This document shows positions 12,201 to 24,200 of a DNA stretch of 64,000 bases, piece by piece; the stretch's first letter is position 1; each line of letters starts with the position of its first letter. Location of the stretch: positions 3,162,001-3,226,000 of the forward strand of contig NC_084727.1 in the NCBI RefSeq assembly GCF_033807575.1. The letters run 5' to 3'. The DNA is from Cydia pomonella (taxonomy: Eukaryota; Arthropoda; Insecta; Lepidoptera; Tortricidae). The notes beneath the pieces are model-generated. The model did not search any database and was not told where the DNA came from. It saw nothing but the letters and a program-made list of their open reading frames with translations. The position numbers and the translations under genes are program-made.

Positions 12201-15200
12201 ATATGTATTAGTCTTAAAGTTACTAGAATTAAACTATTGAATAAATAAATTTGAAAAAATCGGACAACTGCGCGTCTGACTCGCCCACCGAGGGTGCCGT
12301 ACTTTTTAGTATTTGTTTGTTATAGCGGCAACAGAAATATATTATTTGTGCAAATTTCAACTGTAGCTATCACGGTTCATAAGATACAGCCTGGTGACAG
12401 ACGGATAGAGGAGTCTTAGTAATAGGGTCCCGTTTTGCCTTTTGGGTACGGAATCCTAAAAATGGTTCCCAAAAGTGGGTGTGGGCGCTAAAGGGTTAAG
12501 CTACTAATGTAATTAAGGCGTTTTTCAAATGTTACAGATGAACCGAATAATTCGGCCGAATATTCGGTCCGGTAAGATCTGAACCAAACATTAGTATTCG
12601 GCTTACCTGTAATCTGTACGAAAAATAATATTAATTTCAAAATCTCCTTGTTTTGTTCTTGTCTGACTTAAATTATAATTTCCAAACGGTAGTACAGTCA
12701 AGTGTAAAAATATGGGTGTACTAATTTTACTCAAAAATATGTCCCATAGCATCTTATTCCAGTGTAATAACGTAGTACCATATTTATGAGACGATTCTGT
12801 CGATACATATTTTTGCAGCTGACTGTACATTTTTTTTCACCACACCAGCTGGTAAAGGCGCTCTTTATTGTTCAAAAACTGAGGAGAAAGTTGCATTTTA
12901 TCCACATGTGAGGCAAAGTAATGAAATGCAAATTTGGAGTATTTTCTTATGTTGGCTGGTTTGACTTTTAAATAATGATTTTGAATGATTAATTTTTTTT
13001 TTATACTACGTCGGTTGCAAACAAGCATACGGCCCGCCTGATGGTAAGCAGTCTCCGTAGCCTATGTACGCCTGCAACTTCAGGGGAGTTACATGCGCGT
13101 TGCCGACCCTAAACCCGCCCCCCCTCGTTGAGCTCTGGCAACCTTACTCACCGGCAGGAACACAACACTAGAGGGTCTAGTGTTATTTGGCTGCAGTTTT
13201 CTGTAAGGTGGAGGTACTTCCCCAGTTGGGCTCTGCTCTAGATCTGGAATGACATCCACTGGCTGTGCCCTACCACACAAAGCGAGATGACATTCACAAT
13301 GCCCATACCTCTCTTTTGGACGTAGTTTAAGGACGTACCCGGGTCCAAATTTAATAACATTCATTCTGAATCGATTTGCTTTGATATTTTATAGTTAGTA
13401 TTTTCCTTGTGTTGGTGGTGAACAATCATAATCATAATCATTTATTTGCACATAAAATGGGTTTACATAAAAGGTTACAAAAGTTACATGTCCTAGCCTG
13501 TTTAGCCGTTTTTGTCAGCATGCAAATGGGTCCTTATAATACATAAAATTTGTACTACATGAGACTACCTTAAATTAACTTAATTACTAAACTACATTAA
13601 CTTATATTAAACTAAAATAGAATAAACAATAAGTCAATTTGGCAGTGTACAGTGCCAGCAATAGATAATAAAATAATTAAGTATGTAATGTTAAAAATAC
13701 CTAGCAAGATTTTGCGCCCTTGATAGGGTGCCCATTACGCAGGAAGTGTTCCCGCGCTGGATTGCGATTGCAATTCTCAACATTTTTAATTGTTTTGTAA
13801 AGTCAGTTCTTTTTTAGGGTTCCGTAGTAAACTAAAAATAAGAGTATAAATAATATATATTTTACTAATATGTATTTTATACATTACTATCCGCAATAAA
13901 TTCATTAATAGAGTAGATTTTTTTCCAGTAGCCATTTAAAAAGCGCTGTTTCCAATTTAGTATATGGCAGATGTTTTGTATAGTCTGGTAGCTTATTGTA
14001 TATGGCAATACCCATTGAGTAACAGTTTTTCTTAAAAGCAGCAGTTTTTTGCTGTTTAGGTACAACAAGCCTGTTTGTATTCCTTGTGTTTCTAGGAAAC
14101 ACCTCCTTTGCTGTTTTAAACAAGTTCATATTCATTTTTACAAATTTAGAGACTTCAAACACATAGAGACAGGGTAGAGGGAGAATATTTAATTCCGAGA
14201 CAATTTTGTGTTTCACTTATTCACTCAATGGCAAAATTTATATAAACCCGTGCCTTGGAACCCTCGCAACGCTCTAAATTCCATTTTTCGGACCTCTAGC
14301 TCTAGCTACGCTCTCAGTTTAATTTTGGAATCTTTCGCTTGCTCGGGTATCAATATTAGCAATCGCACGAGATGTTAAACAATAACCGTGCCCCTTGTAT
14401 AATAAACAAATAATATCTATTTAATTATAAAATTATAATAATCAATGTATTCAAACAATAACATCGATTGCAAAAAATTTAAAAATAACGTTGAGATTTA
14501 CTTTTCCTAACAAAACCGTTATAAAAATAAACTAACCATTTCAAAAACGAATACCGTTAGCTAGTTTGCGCCGGGGACAGCGCCATCTAGCGGACAATTA
14601 GTGCAACACTGATACTAACATTAATTTAAATGTCGTTATTATACATACACTCAGACAAATTTAGAGGAACGCAAGTTTTTTTTTGCGTTCCTATAAATTT
14701 ATCCATGAGTGATTTTGCCGTGCTACATATTTTATTACCTGACTTGGGTGACAAGAGTGTTAGCCGATATATGTGGGGGTTACAAACATCTTTTCTCGCC
14801 ACTGTTCGGAAATGGTCTAATGGCTCCGCTACACGATGGCCCAGCGCAGGCCAGTCCAAGGGACGCATTTATGCGTTAGAGGGAGTAAGTGATATTGCTA
14901 TCTCATTCTACCGCATAGCTGCATCTCTTAGACTGGCCTACGCTGTGCCATCGTGTAGAGGAGCCCTTAAACCAAGCTGGAAAGCAGGCAATAGCTGTAG
15001 CACCTGAACCACCACTACCAAACCACCACCAAAATTGCAATAATGTCCAAACGGATTATTAAATAAAATACATAGTATTATTAGTTAAAAACTTGTAGGT
15101 ACACTTAATATTGATTTTAATAATTACTTATTTTTTCTAATTCATTAATTTATTGTGTATTTGTAATTTCTGGAATTTTTATTCTTCGCGACCTAGTCAT

Positions 15201-18200
15201 ATTTTAATTAATAGTGTTTATTTTATGTATATATATACTTTATTGTACATAGAAATAAAAACACGAAAAACACAGTTACAGAGTAAATTAAATACAACAA
15301 AAGCGAACTTATCCCTGTATGGGATCTCTTCCAGTTAACCTTTGAGGACATGAGTAAAACAGAAGTAACGGTTAATATTTCATTCTCCTTTTACATTGAA
15401 ATCTTTTTAAGAATGTCATTAATATTTCAAATATTTGTATAATGATTTATTAACTTGCTATAATGTGTTTTTAATTTATTTTGAATTCTGTTTTTAAATT
15501 GTAACACTCCCTCCACAACAGTAGCTGTTCATGTCCTCGTCGTTCATGTTCATGTGTCGTTAAAAATTAAGCGAAATATGTAATTAGTAATAAGTTATGA
15601 AATAATTTAGATATCAAACTAAATAATTTAGATATCAAAGGAAATAATTTAGATATCAAACTAAATAATTTAGATATCAAAGGAAATAATTTAGATATCA
15701 AAGGAAATAATTTAGATATCAAACTAAATAATTTAGATATCAAAGGAAATAATTTAGATATCAAAGGAAATAATTTGCATGACTTATTAAAGTCTGAATG
15801 TACGCTCACTCATCCATTGTAACACCACAATTGTACTACATTTAAAGCAAATAAAATAAATTACTATTACTACTACAATATTTCATTGTTATCATCATCA
15901 TTGGTGATGGTAAAAGGTCTTTGTGTGGCGCAACTTGTTCAAAAATAAAATTAGGTTATTTATAGGGCCAATTACTTGTTTAAAAAAAGAGAAACGTCAA
16001 AACCATTCAGTTCACACTTCAGGCGTTTTTACTTTTGTAGCTGTTTGTGGTTGTTGGTTTGAAGCAAACAACAGAAAAACGCCTCTTAAGTGATAAAAAA
16101 TTACAAAAGGTGGGATCGGAAAATACTTACTGAATTGGATAGTGTAAATTGCGTTTGACTAAAAAATGTGTACAAGAAACACGTATCAAGTGCGAGCCGG
16201 ACTCGCCCATGAAGGGTTCCGTACCATTTATGACGTATAAAAAAAAACTACTTACTAGATCTCGTTCAAACCAATTTTCGGTGGAAGTTTGCATGGTAAT
16301 GTAGAGGCGGCGTTAGGCGTGGGCGACGTGGGCCACCGCCTACGGCCTCGCCGTCGGAAGGGCCTCGCGGCTCATATAATAAGTATATCTCGGACACAAC
16401 GTAAAAATGTTCGTTATTTCTTGCGACACCAGAGGGCCTCGCTAAATATATCTTGCCCATATAAAATTTTGGTCTTGCCCCGCCACTGTGTACATCATAT
16501 ATTTTTTTAGTTTTATCATTCTCTTAATTCAGAAGTTACAGAGGGGGGGGGGGGGGGGGGGGGACACACACATTTTACTACATTTCATGCAAACAAAATA
16601 CTTGTTCCGCTATAAATTCAGTTTTTGATAAAAAATAAGTTCCTTACCTCGGCCATAATTCCATTTTCATCACACTTGCTCGAAAAAGATCTTATTCTTG
16701 CAGGTGTACTGAAGGACAAAGGCCTTAGAACTATATTGTTCCCGCTGGAGTTATGGATTGTGGAAAAAAAAGCTATAACTCCCTAGAGAGTTTATGTTTA
16801 TTATGTTACATATTCATACAAACCAAGTACCATCTTTTGAAATACTGACGTTTTTAATTTAATATTTTTGTTTATGTTTAAAATTATTTAATTTGATGAA
16901 TTTAACAGCCGTTTAAAATACTTATTTTTTCACAATTTCCAATCGTGGCTGAAGAAGAAGCTGCAGACCTATCCGTCATTCGGCCACGAATTATAATTGT
17001 GTTAAAATATTTTAAACGGTTATTACATGCATGAAATAAAATCTTTTAAAACATAATAAAAATATTAAATTATAAATGACACTATTTTAAAAGTAACCCT
17101 ACATGGTTCGTATGAATTAGTGACAGAATTTAAAAAAAAAGCTATGACTCCCTATGTTGGTTTTTTTTTTCACAATCCATAACTCCCGCGGGAACAAGGC
17201 CTTTGTCCTTTAGTACACCTGCATGAAATAAGATCTTTTTCTAGCAAAGTGTGATGAAAAGCTTATAAATCTTATAATATAGTGTGGACCCTTAGCTCGA
17301 TTTAGTATGGAGGCACCATTGCCCATAAATGTTACCTGAGAGTTCGTAAACTTTATTACAAAATTAAGAGTTGTTGTTTGTATGGTCCATCCGGCAAAAA
17401 GCACGAAACTTGGCATGCATATAGCTTTTAGGTTTATAATAATAGCCGAAGTAGATACACGCCGCCCCAACCCCACTTTTAGTTGTTTTACATTTTCATG
17501 AAAACTGTGAAAGCTACAATAAAAATTTCTAGGAGAAGCATCTAAAATATGTGTAAGATATATGTATTATTTTAATTTTTGTAAGACTATTGCTTTCTTA
17601 GTCAGTTTTTTCTCACTAAGCTCAGGCGAGGAAAACCGGCGCCGCTTACACTGGCCGTTTTGTGCGCGAGGAAATTGCCTCGCGCGTGCTCGCTCTGTGT
17701 GGACCCGGGTATTAACATTAAATTTGAAGTAGTATATTAATGACTAAATTTTCAGTTAGCTTTAGATATAAGCACCACCATTTTGTACATCTGCATAATG
17801 GGTAAAACATAACTTAATGCAATGAAATAAATTAAATGAATGATTGGAGTTTGTAAGGGTGGTATTCCATCTGCCAATATCTTGGTCCAATGTGCATTGC
17901 GTCTCACTCTCTCATTAAGCAAAATGTTAGACGCACATACACATTCTACATACCAAGATATTGGACAGATGGAATACTAAGTCCCTTTCGGATAACGCTT
18001 AAAAAGAAAAATACTGCGACATAGTACAAAACGTTCGCTAGATGTCGCTGTTCCGAGCACAAACTGGCCAACAATATACTTCTTAAAAATTAATATGTGG
18101 CAACTGCACATGTGCGACTGTCGGAAAGAAAATTACAGTTGGAATTTTTGTACGCGGGTGTTCAACATGACATCCGTAATATAATCGTGTCATAAGATAT

Positions 18201-21200
18201 TTCGTAGCCAACAATTACGCGATGGTCGAATGGGATAGGTCAAGAGAAGTATACCACGAGGTCGTCCAACCAAACAAAAAGAGAAAACGTTTTTCCGTTC
18301 TCTATGATTTTTTTAAGTATGTTATTCACGCAATGAAAAACTAGTAATAGGTTTTCTTTTTTATTAAACTTGCAAAACAAAAAAGGTTTTTATAATTCAA
18401 AAAAGCGAAACTATAGGTTTACGGTCACGTCCTGGAGTTAGGCGCTGAGCGCAGCGCCGACCTCTGGCTCGTTCCCGTACACGCACAGTCTATGTGGCGG
18501 TATATCTAGTATCTATTATTAAGAATCTGACCTCTTGACGGTCCCGTCCTGGAGTTTGGCGCTGAGCGCAGCGCCGGCCTCTGGCTCGTTTCCGTAGAAG
18601 AACAGTCTATGTGGCGGTATATCTAGTATCTATTATTAAGAAGCTGACCTCTTGACGGTCCCGTCCTGGAATTTGGCGCCGAGCGCAGCGCCGGCCTCTG
18701 GCTCGTTTCCGTAGAAGAACAGTCTATGTGGCGGTATATCTAGTATCTATTATTAAGAATCTGACCTCTTGACGGTCCCGTCCTGGAATTTGGCGCCGAG
18801 CGCAGCGCCGGCCTCTGGCTCGTTTCCGTAGAAGAACAGTCTATGTGGCGGTATATCTAGTATCTATTATTAAGAAGCTGACCTCTTGACGGTCCCGTCC
18901 TGGAATTTGGCGCCGAGCGCAGCGCCGGCCTCTGGCTCGTTTCCGTAGAAGAACAGTCTATGTGGCGGTATATCTAGTATTTATTATTAAGAATAGAATT
19001 AAGAATCTGACCTCTTGACGGTCCCGTCCTGGAGTTTGGCGCTGAGCGCAGCGCCGACCTCTGGCTCGTTCCCGTAGACGAACGCGCAGTCGATGTGGCG
19101 GTACCCGATGTCGATGGCGTCCTTCACGGCTTGCGTCACCTCGCCGGGTTTTGACTGAAAATTGTTAATAAACAATGTACAGGTGTATTCAAGCTTTAGC
19201 CATTTTTTACGAAGTTAGTATATAATTGACCATAGTGATGCCACAACCGTTTTGCTTTTAATTAAGCCCTTTAGTCATATTTTGCGAGTAAATTACTATT
19301 ATTACGAGCATATTGAGCAACTTTTACTAAGGAACCAAATCCGAAAAAAATTGTTGTCTATCCAATAGACAACATCGACATCTAATCTGATCAGCCACAA
19401 TATGAAACGGCCAAGTATCTATCCCATAGACAACATCGACATCTAATCTGATCAGCCACAATATGAAACGGCCAAGTATCTATCCCATAGACAACATCGA
19501 CATCTAATCTGATCAGCCACAATATGAAACGGCCAAGTATCTATCCCATAGACAACATCGACATCTAATCTGATCAGCCACAATATGAAACGGCCAAGTA
19601 TCTATCCCATAGACAACATCGACATCTAATCTGATCAGCCACAATATGAAACGGCCAAGTATCTATCCCATAGACAACATCGACATCTAATCTGATCAGC
19701 CACAATATGAAACGGCCAAGTATCTATCCCATAGACAACATCGACATCTAATCTGATCAGCCACAATATGAAACGGCCAAGTATCTATCCCATAGACAAC
19801 ATCGACATCTAATCTGATCAGCCACAATATGAAACGGCCAAGTATCTATCCCATAGACAACATCGACATCTAATCTGATCAGCCACAATATGAAACGGCC
19901 AAGTATCTATCCCATAGACAACATCGACATCTAATCTGATCAGCCACAATATGAAACGGCCAAGTATCTATCCCATAGACAACATCGACATCTGATCTGA
20001 TTAGCCAAAATATGATGCAGACAAATTTTTTTCGCGACTTCAATGTTGATCCTCTAGTAAAAGTTGGTCATTAATCTCTGAAAGACCTGTATAGTGACCG
20101 TGTGCGTGGAAGGATCTGCCATCTTGCGGCCTGAATCGGAAACATATACATGATTGTCACTTCACGCCAAAGTAAGTGCTGTCATCTACCGTTCTCGTAC
20201 GTTTACTTCATTTCTTGTGTACAGTATGTTCTGCCATCTTGTGGGCTACATTGGAAGCATAAACTTCACATTTACGCCTCGCGCCAAAAAGCTGACGTCT
20301 ATTGTGCTGCCCCCTACGGTTTTTGCACGCTTCCTTTATGAGTTCTACTACCCACTAGGCCAGAAATGTCGTCAAATTATCATATTATTCGTATTTATAC
20401 CATGTATGTTTTTCACAAATAACATGATTAAGGTCTTTGGCAAGAGGTCAAGGCACCATACGTACTCCCATGCTGATAATAAGTCAATGTTGATAACCAG
20501 CATATTATGTAAGTCACTGATAATAAATGCCTAAGTCATGTCACAGAATAAATAATACTACCGTACAGAAAGGAAACTTCCTACAAAACCGAAGTTTGAC
20601 AGCGATTCAGGGACAAATCATGGTGTCCCTTTTTAATGTATGGCACTATCCCTTTCGGCTATTTGGAGTTGTCAAAATTCAAGTCATTATCTTATCTGTG
20701 GTGGTTGTGCAGGCAAAGGGACATCAACGTCAAGTTATGCCAAGTTGCGCTCTAGTGTCTCCCCACTAGTCACGTGTTTTTAATGCGCCTAATATGTATT
20801 AATTGAGTTAATTCTACATTATGCAATTAGGAAGACATTCCTAAATATTTTTAATGAGAGTAAAACCTCACATCAGCAATTGACAACCTGTCTGGTCTAG
20901 TGGGTAGTGACCCTACTTATTTTTTTTATTTAATTTTTATTGGTTCTCCAACAATGTTTACACTTTGTAAGTTATAAATACAAACGTTTTGACTATTAAC
21001 GCTAAGCGTAACAATTACTTATAGGTAAAGACCACATGCATGAATGTACAGTAAATTAGGTACGTTTACTTGCAAGCTACTTATAATAAATAAATAATAA
21101 TAATAAATATCATAGGACATTATTACACAAATTGACTAAGTCCCACAGTAAGCTCAATAAGGCTTGTGGTCAGGGTACTTAGACAACGATATATATAATA

Positions 21201-24200
21201 TATAAATATTTATAAATACTTAAATACATAGAAAACACCCATGACTCAGGAACAAATATCCATGCTCATCACACGAATAAATGCCCTTACCAGGATTTGA
21301 ACCCGGGACCATCAGCTTCGTAGGCAGGGTCACTACCCACTAGGCCAAACCGGTCGTCACTTATGAAGCTGATGGTCCCGGTCAAATCCTGGTAATGGTA
21401 TTTATTTGTGTGATGAACACAGATATTTGTTCCTGCGTTATGGGTGTTTTCAATGTACTTAAGTATTTATAAATATGTGTATATTACGAGTATAGATATC
21501 GTTGTCTAAATACCCTCAACACAAGCTTTATTGAACTTACTATGGGACTTAGTCAATTTGTGAAATATTGTTCTATAATATTTATTTATTTAATTATTAC
21601 GATCGTAGCCGATAACATGGGTTTCCCGGTATGTAGCAGAAAAACGACAATGTGTCGACAAGGCGGCGCGCGTGTGTTTCCGCGTCGCCTCAGCCTAGGC
21701 ATATCTACACTGGTCGTTTTGTGCGCGAGGAAATTAATGCTCGCTCTGTGTGGACCCGTTTAATGAGTTAACTCTGAGGCAAAACCTTCATACCTTTTTT
21801 TTTTTTTTATACCACGACGGTGGCAAACAAGCATACGGCCCGCCTGGTGGTAAGCAGTCACCGTAGCCTATGGACGCCTGCAACACCAGAGGCATTACAT
21901 GCGCGTTGCCGACCCTTTAAAAACCTGTACACTCCTTTTTTGAAGAACCCCATACTGTAGCCCCTCGGGAAAACCTCGGCAGGAAGCTCATTCCACAGCC
22001 GAAGCGTTCGCGGGAGGAAATTCCTTTAACGTCTTTGAATTGATCAATATTATATAGTTGGACACGGAAATATTGGTTTCATTTTTGAACTGCCACAGTG
22101 ACTTTGTGACATAACATAATTAAATACATAGAAACACCCATGACTAAGGAACAAATATTTGTGCTCATCGCATAAACAAATGCCCATACTGGGATTCAAA
22201 CCCAGGACCATAAGCTATAAGCTTCATTAACTGTTCAAATTCAGGTTGAAAGTCTTATCTATGCAGTGTTTATACTAATTTATCTCTACAGTTACATCGG
22301 GATTGGAGATAAGCAAACTATGTTAAGTACCTCTACTCTACTAGTTGTTCAGATTTTATAGATAGTTGTGGCAGCCAGTAATACTATCAAAATAGATTGG
22401 GGTGGCCAAGTTGTTCGAAAATATCTGATCATGTTCTTTAACAACTTACAAACAAAAGCATTTCTAAATATTTTTCTGTTGCAATGAGTTTGTAGTTTAG
22501 AAAAACATGGCTACAGGAAAAATGCTTTTATAGTGTAATGAATACTTAGATATGTTATAACTATAAATAAATAATAAATAAATATTATAGGACATTATTA
22601 CACAAATTGACTAAGTCTCACAGTAAGCTCAATAAGGCTTGTGTTGAGGGTACTTAGACAACAATATAAATAATATATAAATATTTATAAATACTTAAAT
22701 ACATAGAAAACACCCATGACTCAGGAACAAATATCCATGCTCATCACACGAATAAATGCCCTTACCAGGATTTGAACCCGGGACCATCAGCTTCGTAGGC
22801 AGGGTCACTACCCACTAGGCCAAACCGGTCGTCATACTATGTTGTTAAATATTGATGACCAAGTGGAATTTTGATTTTTAACTTGTAATATAATTATTAT
22901 ATTTTTTTTAAATTATTTAATTATGTTTAATATTTCACTTTTATTAAATTATGTTAATTTGTATATTATTTTATGTCTTGCATCTTTTCTTTTGTGTGTT
23001 TGTGATATAGTTATGGATTTTCTAAATGATTTGAATGTAAATAATATAGGATAATATATATATTAAATGAATAGAATAATAAGACATTAATATTATTGAT
23101 GTAATTATATAGAATAATGCAATATTTGTACACCTGCATGCAGGTTGAATACGCATGTATTATTCATTAGATTAAGATCCTATGTAAATCATATTATGAG
23201 AAATAAAGTATGAATTGATTGATTGAGGAAATTGTTCCCCTCTCAATAGGAAGATCAAATGTCACCCAAAAAGTTAAAATTTATACAATTTGCATCACAA
23301 AAACTCCAATAATATGATGATATTTAAAATAAAGAAGTACAACTTTTAGAGGTTAAGTACATATTAAACCGGGTTCGAATTTGAACCTTTCCTGTCCACA
23401 ATGAAGACTGAATAAACAGATTTTCAAATAAAATTCTATCACATACAATTGAATACATACAGTACCTTCCATGTACCGATGCCAAGTATTGGACATTCGA
23501 ATCCGTTGTTAAATGCTACTTTAGGCACTTTTGAAGCCATTTTAGAAGCAAATAAAGTTAGAAACGTCTTGAAATATAGTAAAACACTGATGAACTCAAA
23601 TTCTACTAGCGATGATAGAGAATGATAGCGCTAGACAACATAAGACGCGAAAAGATAAAGATAACTCGCAGGAAACTTTGTTTTGACAGAACAGTCACAA
23701 AATGCCGGCTGCCGGTGACGTCAGGGTGACGTGTATGACTGATAAGTTGGATATTTAAAGATAATATTTTTAATTACTAATAATAGAAAAGTATTTTAAA
23801 CGTGTCTAGAAATAAAGTGATTAGAAGTAATACGGTTGAGATAAAATAAGGATATTTTCAAAATAATTAGTAATATAACTGATCAAATTATAAAAACCAT
23901 CTTAACGCCATCTAGCGTCCAATAGCTACAGTAGAATTCAATTAAAAAAAAACCACAAGGAATGGTTATTCGGTAAAACGCGGTACGAATTATGGGGTTT
24001 ACAAACCTTGCATTGGTTCGATAGATAATTTTCATCCTTGTTGACAACGTATCGACCTGGTATCAACCCGGTCAAACCACTTTGTCAGTAAAAAATGGCG
24101 CGATATTCATATTGTCAATGGGATGATAATCCTTCGCGCCTTAATAACCTTAAGGTATTAAAATGTAGAATTATTCCAAGTCCAAGTTTCCATCCAAGTT

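Noticed and set aside
14630..15007. 125-codon plus-strand frame
   Set aside because: Its second half is the MITE at 14822-14965; no splice or homology support.
18420..20015. CRISPR-like array from the regular repeats
   Set aside because: The arrays have no unique spacers; they are simple tandem repeats in a eukaryotic intron.
20154..20534. 126-codon plus-strand frame
   Set aside because: It reads through the diverged GGCGCGAGGCG MITE and anonymous DNA.
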